Of a DNA stretch of 64,000 nucleotides, positions 17,475-26,322 are shown in pieces (position 1 is the stretch's first letter; every line of letters starts with the position of its first letter). Origin of the DNA: Treponema sp. (GTDB lineage: Bacteria; Spirochaetota; Spirochaetia; Treponematales; Treponemataceae). Made by a program: the position numbers and the translations under genes. The notes under the pieces were generated by a model. The model was not told the DNA's origin. It saw nothing but the letters and a program-made list of their open reading frames with translations, and searched no databases. Location: NCBI GenBank assembly GCA_004554075.1, contig SFOB01000001.1, forward strand, positions 56,185-120,184. Direction: 5' to 3'.

Positions 17475-20400
17475 ATGGAAATCGTAATCGCAATTCTCTT
17501 TTCTACAGTCATTTCGATGGGAGTGTCGCTCTACTTCCGCATGCTTGCTAAAAAAGATGACCCTCTGGAACGAATCAACAAATTTGCGAACAAGAAAACA
17601 AACGAACTTAACGAAGCCTTCGGTAAGATTCAGACCAGATTCAATACGATTATTTCAGACTTCAATGCTCAGCAGACTCAGGCAAATGCGGCTGTAAAAT
17701 TACTTAAACAGCAGAACGAGGAATTTAATTCAAAGCTCCAGACTTTTGATCAAAGTATCAGCGCTGTAAAAAACATTAAGGCTCAGATTGATGCTTACTC
17801 AAAGATTCTTGGAGAACTCAACGATATGACAGCCCAGGTTGAAGAAAACCTGGAAAGGCTGCATAAGGAAAGCGGTGTTATCACTACTCTTGATGGAAGA
17901 CTTTCTAAACAGCAGCAGCAGATTTCTTCAATTGAAAAGAAGATTCCTGAAATTACAAAAGAATTCTCAGAAAAAAATGCAGACCAGCTCAAGGCTGTTG
18001 GAACTACTCTTATTGAAAACTACGAAAGCCGCGCACAGAAGCTGGCAAGCGACATCAAAGGCTCTCAGAGCGAAGCAGAAAAGGCTCTTGGAGAAATCAA
18101 GCAGAGCATTCAGGAGGCTTACAATCAGGCTGCCCTTAGTGCCGAAAAGCTTGAAAATACTGCCTTTGAACACCTTAGTGAACAGGCTCAGCAGAGAACA
18201 GACAAATACCTCAAGGAACTTAATGCACAGACTGAAGACTTGCAGAAGGAACTTGAAAAACAGACTCTGGCAATCAGAAATGATATTAATAACAGAACCG
18301 GTATTATTCATGATGAACTTGAAACAAAGGCTGCAGAGCTTACAAAAATGTTTGATGACAAGACTGCCGCAGCAACTGCTGCCTATAAGGAATCAGAAAA
18401 TAAACTCCTTACTGATGCTAAGGCAAACCTTATAAAGATAAACGAAAAGTTCAATGAAAAACTTGGACAGCTTTCAGAAGCCTTTGCCGGAAAAGTGGAT
18501 GCCCTTCAGACAAAGTACAACCAGCAGCTGGAAAGTATTGGTGGCCGCAACGATGGTATTATAGGAAAAATTCAGGCCCGCTTTAATGAAGACAGCAACA
18601 AGCTTGAAGCAGAATACACAAAGCAGATGGAAAACATTCAGAAAAAGAATGAGGGTAACTACTCTGCCCTTTCCCAGAAGTTTGATGATGACTTCAAGAA
18701 ATTCCAGGAAACTTATTCTAGCGCCTTTGAAAATGCAACTGCAACAAACAATAAAAAGGTAAATGAATTCAATCTTCTTTTTGTTGAAGAGCATAAAAAA
18801 TTTGCAGACGAACATCAGCGCCTTATCAATGACTTTACAGAACTGCTTAATTCTTCTCAGGTTGAAAATGACAGAAAGGTTTCTGAACTTAAAGAAAGCC
18901 AGGACCAGCAGCTTAACAATCTCAATGAGCTCTACAATTCTGAATATACAAAAATCAAAGAAGAATACCTTGGCCGCTTTGAAGGTCTTCAGGATGAATA
19001 CTCTCAGCAGATTGACGGACTTCAGAATGTATTCGGCAACCGCATAGAAGAGCTTTCAAATACAGAAGAAGATTACAAGGCAAGAATTGAAGGCCTCCGC
19101 ACTCAGCTGGAAACAAGCCTGCGTCAGTGCAACGAACGCTCAAGCAGCCTGCAGACTGAAATTTCAGACATGCAGGAAAAGCTTTCTGAAACATTAAAGC
19201 AGGTTGCTTCTGAGGCAACTACATCAGTTCAGAATGCAGAAGCTTCTGTACAGGCAATCAAGAGCCAGTGTGATGAAGCAGAAAGAAAAGCTGCAGAGCT
19301 CAAGCCTGAGCTGGAAGAAAAGATCAGTCAGATGAATATGAGTCTGGATAATGTTCAGAGCGAAACAATTTCTAAGCTGGAACGCCTCCAGAGTGCTACA
19401 GAAAACAAAATCGAAGAAATCTCAAGAGAAACTACTTCTAAGATTGATACTCTTCAGACTTCTGCAGACAACCAGTTTGCCTCTATTTCTAAAGAAACCT
19501 CAGACAAATTTGAGGCTCTTCAGGATTCTACAGATAATAAGCTTGCAGCAATTCAGAAAGAAACTATTGCTAAAATCTCTTCTTTCCAGGAATCTTCAGA
19601 AAGTCAGATTGCCGCAATTCAAAAAGAAACTGCTGCAAAAATCGATTCACTTCAGAGCAACTCAGAAAATCAGCTTGAAGCCATTCAGAAGGAAACTGCT
19701 CAGACACTCAAGTCTCTGCAGGGCGATACAGACAATCAGTACGAAACTTTCAAGAAAGAAACTCTTGCAAAAATCGAAGCCTTTAATAATGAAACAGAAC
19801 GACAGCTCGAAGGCTACAAGGGCGACACTTCTGCCCGTCTGGACAACTTCCAGAACGAAACAAATGCCCGACTGGAAAGCCTTACAAAGATTATTACAGA
19901 TTCTGTACGTAAGGCTGTCAGCGAAAGCGAAGTTAAGCATCTTAATATTCTTGAAAATGTCGACAGCCAGCTCAATGCCTACAAAAAGGATATTGAATAT
20001 AAGCTGTCTCAGATTCAGGTTTCTGAAAGTGATATTGATACTCTTGAAAAGAGCCTTAAAGCTGCCATGGCAGAAGTTCAGAACAGAATTCTCCGCGAAT
20101 TCGAAGGCTTTACTACTAATCAGAAGCAGAAACACGAAGAGTTCAGCAATACTATTAAGGAAGATTCTGCAGAAATCGAGCAGAAGATCAGCGAAATCAA
20201 CCGCTCACTCGACAGCCTCAAAGAAACTGCAACTGGCAGCATGAGTGCTAAGATTCAGGAATTTGAGTCTGAGTTCAACCAGATTCTTTCAACAAAGAGT
20301 AACGAAATTGACACTGACCTTGCAGAATGGAAACACAATCTTGATTCTAAACTTACAAGCATTTCCAACACCTACGAGGATTCACGCAAAAAGGTTGAGG

Positions 20401-22121
20401 CAAAATATCTTGATGACTTTAAGACAGGAATTGAAGGTCTTCAGACAAGAGCTTCTGACCAGTACAACAACATGGCCGCTGCTATTGAACGCACAAAGAC
20501 CGAGATGCAGTCTTCAATCGATGAGATTCAGGATGTAGTTACCCGCTTCAAGAGTGATACAGATAATTCCATCAACTCTCTTACAAAAGCTTCTGAAGCA
20601 GCCCTCAAAAAAGAAATTGAGCAGAACAAAGAGCTGGTACAGACCAGCCTTACAAAACTCCAGGAAGAACTTCTTGGCGACCTCAAACTCTTTGAGGAAT
20701 CTCTTAAGACAAGACAGGAAACAGGTTCTTCTTCTATTGATGCCGCTCTTGCAGAATTCAATACCTGGAAGCAGCAGCTTAAGAATCAGTTTGAAGATTC
20801 AGAAAGAATCTTTACAGATGACCTTAGTAAGTTCAAATCTTCAGCTGATGATAAGATCAAGGAAGAAGCTCAGAAGCTTTTGCAGAACATGAATGATTAC
20901 GCTGTTGCAGTTCAGAATCAGCATAATGAATTGAATGACAAGATTGCTGATCTTCAGAATAAGACAGACGGTTCAATCAAATCATACGAAGAAAAATCTG
21001 CAGGTATTCTCAGCCAGATGAAAGAGACTTATAAGCAGATGCTGGATGAAGCAAAGAAGCGCCTTGCAGAACAGGATGCAGCTGCTACTGAAAGAGCAGA
21101 CATCTTTAAGAAAACCCTTAAAGAAGCAGAAGACAAAAATGCAGCAAGCCAGTCTGCATTTACTCTTAAAATGCAGGACAATGCAAACCTTATTCAGACC
21201 CGCCTCGGCGAAATTGAAAAGGAAGTTCAGGATGTTAAATCAAATATCCAGAACTTTGAAACTGCAGACAAGATGCGCCGCCAGCTGGAAGCAAATGTTG
21301 CAGAACTCAACAATGCATTTACAAAGCTTAAGGGCTACGCAGATTCAGCTGATAAGATGAATGTTCAGTACACTTCTATTTTGAAGATTAACGAAGAAAT
21401 CAACCGCCAGCTTGCAGGAATTGAAGCACAGAAAAATCGTGTTGTTGGTCTTGAGCAGCAGTTCAACAAAATGCTGGCCCTTTCAAACACAATTGATGAA
21501 CGCATTCAGTCTTTGAATACAACTTCAGATGATCTTCAGTCTATGGAAGTTACAGTACGTAATTACAATGACAGACTCCAGTATGTTACTGAACAGTACG
21601 AACGCCTTGAGAAAAAGGACGAAGTTATTAACCGCATCAAAACTGATGTTGATACCCAGTTCGAAAAACTCAAGGATCTTGAGCAGAGACTCACAAACTG
21701 TAACCGTCAGGCTGTTTCTCTTCCACAGGAAATCAAGGAAGTACAGAACAGCGTAGATAAGATTTTGCAGAATGGTCCTAAGATTACTGATGCAATCGGA
21801 CGTCTTGAAAACCTGGATGCAATTATTGCAGATACAGACAAGAGAATTGAAGCCCTTAATTCTGTAACAACAGGTATTAAGAAAACTGAGCTTGATCTGC
21901 AGGGACTTTCACGTGACGTTGATAAGAAGTTTGAAGTTCTCAACAAGATTACTCAGCAGGAAAGAGCAAAGACTCCGAATAAAAAGAGCAGCACAATTAA
22001 TCCACAGATTAATGACAGCGTAAGACAGCTTAAGCGTCAGGGCTGGACAATTGCAGATATTGCAAAGCGCCTTGAGCTCACAGAAAACGAAGTTGATTTG
22101 ATTCTTCAGTTACCTGAGTAG
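17475..22121 (+). CDS. Giant membrane-anchored coiled-coil protein (SpiroCoCo type)
   Basis: A 1548-residue protein with one N-terminal membrane segment (VIAILFSTVISMGVSLYF) and almost nothing but coiled coil after it, rich in Glu, Lys, Gln, Ser and Asn. Large proteins of this design are conserved in spirochaetes and named SpiroCoCo in protein-family databases; a role in cell shape or internal scaffolding is only inferred. At about residues 638-805 it has seven tandem 22-residue units, each made of two 11-residue halves such as TDNKLAAIQKE and TIAKISSFQES. An 11-residue period gives a right-handed coil. The last 35 residues (QGWTIADIAKRLELTENEV) look like a small helix-turn-helix. GGTGGGG lies upstream of the ATG. 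It is convergent with ispF, one base apart. Confidence 0.85.
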   Translation: MEIVIAILFSTVISMGVSLYFRMLAKKDDPLERINKFANKKTNELNEAFGKIQTRFNTIISDFNAQQTQANAAVKLLKQQNEEFNSKLQTFDQSISAVKNIKAQIDAYSKILGELNDMTAQVEENLERLHKESGVITTLDGRLSKQQQQISSIEKKIPEITKEFSEKNADQLKAVGTTLIENYESRAQKLASDIKGSQSEAEKALGEIKQSIQEAYNQAALSAEKLENTAFEHLSEQAQQRTDKYLKELNAQTEDLQKELEKQTLAIRNDINNRTGIIHDELETKAAELTKMFDDKTAAATAAYKESENKLLTDAKANLIKINEKFNEKLGQLSEAFAGKVDALQTKYNQQLESIGGRNDGIIGKIQARFNEDSNKLEAEYTKQMENIQKKNEGNYSALSQKFDDDFKKFQETYSSAFENATATNNKKVNEFNLLFVEEHKKFADEHQRLINDFTELLNSSQVENDRKVSELKESQDQQLNNLNELYNSEYTKIKEEYLGRFEGLQDEYSQQIDGLQNVFGNRIEELSNTEEDYKARIEGLRTQLETSLRQCNERSSSLQTEISDMQEKLSETLKQVASEATTSVQNAEASVQAIKSQCDEAERKAAELKPELEEKISQMNMSLDNVQSETISKLERLQSATENKIEEISRETTSKIDTLQTSADNQFASISKETSDKFEALQDSTDNKLAAIQKETIAKISSFQESSESQIAAIQKETAAKIDSLQSNSENQLEAIQKETAQTLKSLQGDTDNQYETFKKETLAKIEAFNNETERQLEGYKGDTSARLDNFQNETNARLESLTKIITDSVRKAVSESEVKHLNILENVDSQLNAYKKDIEYKLSQIQVSESDIDTLEKSLKAAMAEVQNRILREFEGFTTNQKQKHEEFSNTIKEDSAEIEQKISEINRSLDSLKETATGSMSAKIQEFESEFNQILSTKSNEIDTDLAEWKHNLDSKLTSISNTYEDSRKKVEAKYLDDFKTGIEGLQTRASDQYNNMAAAIERTKTEMQSSIDEIQDVVTRFKSDTDNSINSLTKASEAALKKEIEQNKELVQTSLTKLQEELLGDLKLFEESLKTRQETGSSSIDAALAEFNTWKQQLKNQFEDSERIFTDDLSKFKSSADDKIKEEAQKLLQNMNDYAVAVQNQHNELNDKIADLQNKTDGSIKSYEEKSAGILSQMKETYKQMLDEAKKRLAEQDAAATERADIFKKTLKEAEDKNAASQSAFTLKMQDNANLIQTRLGEIEKEVQDVKSNIQNFETADKMRRQLEANVAELNNAFTKLKGYADSADKMNVQYTSILKINEEINRQLAGIEAQKNRVVGLEQQFNKMLALSNTIDERIQSLNTTSDDLQSMEVTVRNYNDRLQYVTEQYERLEKKDEVINRIKTDVDTQFEKLKDLEQRLTNCNRQAVSLPQEIKEVQNSVDKILQNGPKITDAIGRLENLDAIIADTDKRIEALNSVTTGIKKTELDLQGLSRDVDKKFEVLNKITQQERAKTPNKKSSTINPQINDSVRQLKRQGWTIADIAKRLELTENEVDLILQLPE

Positions 22122-22122
22122 C

Positions 22123-22599
22123 CTAAAATCGTTCGAGCAGACACACAACCTGGGCTTCGACAGCTTCAGATGTACCAACCGGCGGGAGCTTCTCGCCGGT
22201 TTTTGCTTTAACAAAGATTTGAGATTTATCCACGCCGAGTATGGCAGAAATGCTTTCAATTACTTCGCCGCGGTGCGGCAGGAACTTTGGTTTTTCAAGT
22301 TTGATAACACAGTCCAAATTTACAAGAGACCAGCCGGCAGCCTGCACGTCTTTCCATACAGCTCTCAAGAGATCCGCAGAATCGGCGTCCTTCCATTTAG
22401 CATCTTCCGGTGGAAAGTAAGAGCCTATATCGCCAAGGCCGGCAGCACCAAGCAGGGCATCTGTTATAGCATGAAGAAGAACATCTCCATCAGAATGTCC
22501 GTCCTCCCCTTTTTCAAAATTAAATGTAACTCCACCAAGAATCAAACGGCGGCCTTCTACCAGGCGGTGAAGATCATAACCAAGTCCTACGCGAATCAT
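22123..22599 (-). CDS. ispF: 2-C-methyl-D-erythritol 2,4-cyclodiphosphate synthase
   Basis: Fifth step of the MEP isoprenoid pathway: closes CDP-methylerythritol phosphate to the cyclic diphosphate, releasing CMP. The 158-residue length is normal. The zinc ligands are visible in GLGYDLHRL (Asp and His) and in the HSDGDVLLHAITDALLGAAG block, and DIGSYFPPED is the usual next segment. The start codon overlaps the ispD stop by four bases (ATGA type), so the enzymes are translated from one message downstream of carD. Confidence 0.97.
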   Translation of the reverse strand: MIRVGLGYDLHRLVEGRRLILGGVTFNFEKGEDGHSDGDVLLHAITDALLGAAGLGDIGSYFPPEDAKWKDADSADLLRAVWKDVQAAGWSLVNLDCVIKLEKPKFLPHRGEVIESISAILGVDKSQIFVKAKTGEKLPPVGTSEAVEAQVVCLLERF

Positions 22600-23339
22600 T
22601 TAAGTGCCTCCAGATCTGACGGATATGTTATTTTAATATTATTTACGTCGCCTTTAGTTACACGAACGCGGCCGCAGTAGGCGCCCCAGATTTCTGTGTC
22701 GTCTGTATATTCTTTACCATCAGCTGCTGCCTTGCCATGAGCTTCCAGCAGTTCCTTAAAGCGGAAGCACTGGGGAGTCTGGACAGCAGTAAGATGGCTG
22801 CGAACAAGGTGCCGGGTAATAAAACCATCGGCGTCAATTTCCTTCTGGGTATCAGTTGGTGTAACACCTGGTACAGAAGCTCCGAACTCTACGGCAGCAT
22901 CAAGGGCTTCTATAATAACTTCCCGGCTTACAAAAGGTCTTGCCCCGTCGTGAATCAAAACAATATCAGGATTTCCAGTTACAGCAAGCAGGCCATTGTA
23001 AACAGATTTCTGTCTTGTATCAGAGCCTTCAACAATCTGAAGCCCCCCCGTCATTGCGCCCTTCGACAGGCTCAGGAACCGCGAAGCGAAACAATCCATA
23101 TTCCCCAGTGCCTCTCGACACTTCTCCACTCCCCCTACCGGACAAGTCACAATAAAATCTGTGATTTCAAAATCTTTACATGCGTTTAAAAAAGTTTCAG
23201 CACAGACCGAAAGGACTGTGCCGTTCTTAAAAGGAAGATATTCTTTTTTAATTCCGCCACCGATTCTTGTAGAAGAACCGGCCGCAGTAATTATAATTGC
23301 AATTTTAGAATGAATCGTCTTCGTCGTCAAAATCTTCAT
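22596..23339 (-). CDS. ispD: 2-C-methyl-D-erythritol 4-phosphate cytidylyltransferase
   Basis: Third step of the MEP pathway: transfers CMP to methylerythritol phosphate. The CTP-binding start IIITAAGSSTRIGGGIKKEYL and later DGARPFVSREVI and TPTDTQKEI-type blocks identify it. The ATG at 23339 is chosen; it lies 35 bases inside the end of carD, in another frame, and gives 247 residues. Longer starts would only translate carD tail sequence. At residues about 81-97 (DCFASRFLSLSKGAMTGG region) the frame crosses a dispersed repeat, in the surface loop between the CREAL helix and the family block IVEGSDTRQKSVYNGL. The catalytic core on each side is intact, so the enzyme is probably active. Confidence 0.93.
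   Translation of the reverse strand: MKILTTKTIHSKIAIIITAAGSSTRIGGGIKKEYLPFKNGTVLSVCAETFLNACKDFEITDFIVTCPVGGVEKCREALGNMDCFASRFLSLSKGAMTGGLQIVEGSDTRQKSVYNGLLAVTGNPDIVLIHDGARPFVSREVIIEALDAAVEFGASVPGVTPTDTQKEIDADGFITRHLVRSHLTAVQTPQCFRFKELLEAHGKAAADGKEYTDDTEIWGAYCGRVRVTKGDVNNIKITYPSDLEALK
23050..23097. repeat. Compound dispersed repeat inside ispD
   Basis: Outer part GTCATTGCG ... GCGAAGCGAAACAATCC is of the same type as the repeats at 1303 and 37620. Nested in it is GCCCTTCGACAGGCTCAGG, the relative of the unit in the methyltransferase gene. About 16 codons of ispD are made of it. Confidence 0.65.
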
Positions 23340-23973
23340 CCGCACCCATATCGTCAGCTGAATCATCTTCATCATCAGAATCATCTGAGCCGCGTCTGTT
23401 ATTTCCTTCTGAAAGATCATCCATCAAATCATCATCTTCATCATCATCAAGAATCATTGTATGCTTGATTTTTGGAGCAGCTCCAGGAGGTTCGAGCTTT
23501 GTATGAATTTCCTGCTCAATTTCTTTTGAAGATTTTCCAAGTGCAAAAGCAATCTCGTCTTCAAGAAGTTTCTTTGCTGAATCATAAAGCTTGCGCTCAA
23601 GAATAGGCAGTTCCTTAACTTTACTTCTGTTATAAAGACAGCGTACGATTGTTGCGATATCTTTTACAGTTCCCTTCTTAAGAAGGTCAAGGTTCATCTG
23701 ATAGCGGAGTTTCCAGTCTGAAGTAATAGGTTCAAAATCATCTGAAAGAAGATTAAGTGCTTCCTGTGCTTCCTTAGCCGAAACAATCTGGCGGATTCCA
23801 AGGTTCTCTGCATTTTCAACCGGAACCATAACAACCATGTCAGAGGCTTCAATATAAATCTTATAGTAAAGGGTTGTCTGATCTTTAAAAGTCTTTTCAA
23901 AAACTTCCTTTACAATTCCTACACCCTGACTTGGGTATACAACCTTCTGGTTAATCTTAAATTTTTGTGCCAT
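23305..23973 (-). CDS. carD: CarD-family transcriptional regulator with acidic tail
   Basis: CarD binds the RNA polymerase beta subunit and stabilises open promoter complexes, including rRNA promoters in bacteria that have it. The 222-residue protein has the N-terminal Tudor-like RNA-polymerase-interaction domain (FKINQKVVYPSQGVGIV) and the helical DNA-binding domain (about residues 65-160, with RCLYNRSKVKELPILERKLYD). The last 45 residues are an Asp-rich tail (DDEDDDLMDDLSEG and later DSDDEDDSADDMG), which is unusual and may affect DNA affinity. Its end overlaps ispD. A promoter with a -10 box six bases before the ATG, and no ribosome-binding site, suggests a leaderless message for carD-ispD-ispF. 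Confidence 0.93.
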   Translation of the reverse strand: MAQKFKINQKVVYPSQGVGIVKEVFEKTFKDQTTLYYKIYIEASDMVVMVPVENAENLGIRQIVSAKEAQEALNLLSDDFEPITSDWKLRYQMNLDLLKKGTVKDIATIVRCLYNRSKVKELPILERKLYDSAKKLLEDEIAFALGKSSKEIEQEIHTKLEPPGAAPKIKHTMILDDDEDDDLMDDLSEGNNRRGSDDSDDEDDSADDMGADEDFDDEDDSF

Positions 23974-23975
23974 AT

Positions 23976-24229
23976 TTATAATATATCACAAAATTACAAA
24001 AAATTCAAATATAGAGATTCTCTATAAAATCTAATGGGCTTCCGCTACAACGATTGCAAAAACTGCTCGCTCTCCCTTTTTTGTGTAAGAATCCTGCGGT
24101 TTTCGCAAGCGAAAATCCTCGGATTCTTTTTATGGCTAAACGCCAAAAAGCTCGAGAGGCAGTTTTGCATCGTTTTCGCTCGCGCCCATTAGATTTTATA
24201 CATCACTGTTTATTTTGTGATATTTATAA
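23976..24229. repeat. Long nested quasi-palindrome between carD and the helicase
   Basis: Outer arms are TATCACAAAAT (near 23984) and ATTTTGTGATA (near 24213). Middle arms TATAAAATCTAATGGGC (24023-24039) and GCCCATTAGATTTTATA (24184-24200) match perfectly; sequence inside them also pairs imperfectly. The centre is a hairpin with AAGAATCC/GGATTCTT and GGTTTTCGC/GCGAAAATCC. Together it accounts for most of the 340-base gap between the two genes. The outer left arm overlaps the carD -10 region. Confidence 0.75.
23980..24008 (-). promoter_or_regulatory. carD: Predicted promoter of carD-ispD-ispF, likely leaderless
   Basis: Minus strand: TTGAAT (24003-24008), a 17-base spacer, TATATT (23980-23985), six bases, ATG. 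No ribosome-binding site fits between. Confidence 0.5.
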
Positions 24230-24272
24230 AAGCAAACGGAGGGTGATACATAATTGCAAACTTTGACATTTG

Positions 24273-24301
24273 TTGCTTAACTTTGCGATTTCTTGTATAT
24301 T
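24273..24301 (+). promoter_or_regulatory. Predicted promoter of the DEAD-box helicase gene
   Basis: TTGCTT (24273-24278), 17-base spacer, TATATT (24296-24301). The ATG at 24314 is twelve bases further on, leaving a leader of about six bases. Confidence 0.45.
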
Positions 24302-24313
24302 AGACGGACTTAT

Positions 24314-26275
24314 ATGACAGATTTTATTGAAAACACTGCAGATCAGACTGCAGACTCGACATTCACAGAAGACAAAATCGAAAACGAAACTCCAGACACT
24401 GTTACTTTTGAAGATTTAGGACTTGATGAATACACATTGAAAGCCGTTGAGAAGAAGGGCTTTGTTACTCCTTCACCTATTCAGGTGCTTGCTATCCCTC
24501 GCCTTCTCACCGGTGATACTAACCTCATTGCCCGTGCCCGCACTGGTACTGGTAAGACTGCAGCTTTTGGATTACCTATCATTCAGAACGTACGCGGAAA
24601 GTCAGACCATGTAGAAGCTCTTATTCTTGAACCTACCCGCGAGCTTGCTGTTCAGACCTGTACAGAGATGCAGTCTTTTTCAACTGACGCTTATCCACGC
24701 ACAACTGTTCTTTACGGCGGTGCTTCTTACGCAAATCAGATTAAAGATCTTAAGCGTGGCTGCGAAATTGTAGTTGGAACTCCAGGTCGTATCAAAGACC
24801 ACATTGAACGCAAAACTCTGGACCTCAGCAAAATCAAATACTTCATTCTTGATGAAGGCGATGAAATGCTGGACATGGGCTTTATCGATGATATAGAAGA
24901 GATTTTCCGCCATGCTAACCCGGACTGCCGCATTCTCCTTTTCAGCGCAACCATGCCTGCCCCAATCTTAAAGATTGCCGGCGATTTTATGGGCGAGTAC
25001 GACATTATCGAAGAGGAAAATGTAATTGACGAAGCTCTCCTCATCGACCAGAAATACTGGATTGTAAAAGAAAGTGAAAAGATTGAAGCCCTTGTCCGCC
25101 TCATCGACATTTCTCCTGATTTCTACGGTCTTGTATTTACAATGACTAAGTCTGATGCAGACCGTGTTACCCGTGAGCTGGATCTCCGCGGTTATGAAGC
25201 GGCAGCCCTGCACGGAGACATCATGCAGAATCAGCGTGAAAAAGTTCTTGAACGCTTCCGCATGAAAAAGACCCGCATTCTTGTTGCAACCGACGTTGCT
25301 GCCCGTGGTATTGATATCAAGGGTGTAAGCCATGTTGTAAACTACTCTCTTCCATTTGATACAGCAACTTATGTTCACCGCATTGGTCGTACAGGCCGTG
25401 CCGGAACAGAAGGAATTGCAGTTACATTTGTTAGACCGGAAGAGCGCCGCAAGCTCGGCTTCCTTTCAAAGAATATCAAAAAGGCTACCAAGAGTGATTT
25501 TGAAGAAGGAAAGATTCCGGAAGTTAAAGAAGTTCTGGCCGTAAAGAATGAACGTGTTATTGCAGAACTCAAAGAAAAGCTATTTGTTGAAACTTCTCAC
25601 GAGGATGGTACTACAACAACTTCTGTCCGCGAAAAGCTTTTGACTCAAAACTTTACAGACCTGGCCGCAGCCCTCTGCGAAAATCAGGATCCACAGCAGG
25701 TTTTAGCCGGAGTTCTTTCTATTGTATACGGTGACCAGCTTTCTACAAAGCATTACGGAAAAATCAATACAAAATCAGCTGCCCCTCGCGGCGACCAGAA
25801 GCGTATTTTCATTTCTCTTGGAAAACGCGACGGTTACCATGCCCGAGAAATTGCAGAATACTTCAGCGAGCTGCTCCACATCCCTGGCCGCCTTGTAGAC
25901 GACATTGATGTTGCACAGCAGTTCTCACTTGTAAGTCTTCCAATTGCTTCTGCACGTAAAGCTATTGAACTCTCTAAGAGCAATAAGAAAATTCCTCATA
26001 TGCATTATGATGATAAGGAAGAGGACCGTGGTTCACGCCGTTCCCGCAAAGCTGCTTTCGCAGAACGAGATGGCCGCGAGGAAGGCTCTGGCCGCAGCGA
26101 ACGCCCAGCCCGTGGTAGACGCGACACAGGCAAATCAGACAGAGCACCACGTGGCCGCCTGAACGCAAAGACAAACAAGCCTAACGTTCACGCCCAGACA
26201 GAACGCTCTTCTTCACGCAAAAGCGGCGGCGCTGCTGCTTACAAGAAGTCGAACAAAAAGGCCGAACGCTTCTAA
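24314..26275 (+). CDS. DEAD-box RNA helicase (DbpA/CsdA-like) with a DEGD motif II
   Basis: ATP-dependent RNA helicase, 653 residues. Q motif TPSPIQVLAIPRLL, Walker A ARTGTGKT near residue 77, PTRELA, GTPGRI, SAT (FSATMP), and the helicase C motifs TDVAARGIDI and HRIGRTGRAG are all present. Motif II reads LDEGDEML (residues 180-183 DEGD) where DEAD is expected; the codon is GGC. After the core comes a DbpA-type RNA-binding domain (about residues 500-575, IFISLGKRDGYHAREIAEYF). It ends in a long Arg/Ser/Gly/Lys-rich tail, likely disordered and RNA-binding. It may serve ribosome assembly or cold adaptation. The start is chosen at 24314 because the in-frame ATG at 24293 overlaps the -10 box. Confidence 0.92.
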   Translation: MTDFIENTADQTADSTFTEDKIENETPDTVTFEDLGLDEYTLKAVEKKGFVTPSPIQVLAIPRLLTGDTNLIARARTGTGKTAAFGLPIIQNVRGKSDHVEALILEPTRELAVQTCTEMQSFSTDAYPRTTVLYGGASYANQIKDLKRGCEIVVGTPGRIKDHIERKTLDLSKIKYFILDEGDEMLDMGFIDDIEEIFRHANPDCRILLFSATMPAPILKIAGDFMGEYDIIEEENVIDEALLIDQKYWIVKESEKIEALVRLIDISPDFYGLVFTMTKSDADRVTRELDLRGYEAAALHGDIMQNQREKVLERFRMKKTRILVATDVAARGIDIKGVSHVVNYSLPFDTATYVHRIGRTGRAGTEGIAVTFVRPEERRKLGFLSKNIKKATKSDFEEGKIPEVKEVLAVKNERVIAELKEKLFVETSHEDGTTTTSVREKLLTQNFTDLAAALCENQDPQQVLAGVLSIVYGDQLSTKHYGKINTKSAAPRGDQKRIFISLGKRDGYHAREIAEYFSELLHIPGRLVDDIDVAQQFSLVSLPIASARKAIELSKSNKKIPHMHYDDKEEDRGSRRSRKAAFAERDGREEGSGRSERPARGRRDTGKSDRAPRGRLNAKTNKPNVHAQTERSSSRKSGGAAAYKKSNKKAERF

Positions 26276-26322
26276 AAATCATTCGCTTTTTTCCATATTG
26301 TCGTTTATAATATAGAATTAAG

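Noticed and set aside
19351..20244. Long Lys/Leu/Arg-rich frame inside the coiled-coil gene
   Set aside because: It is a shifted reading of repeated coiled-coil codons, with no start signal and a composition expected from the frame shift.
24240..24270. Short ORF after GGAGGGTG upstream of the helicase
   Set aside because: It would encode only seven or eight residues and runs into the predicted promoter; nothing else supports it.
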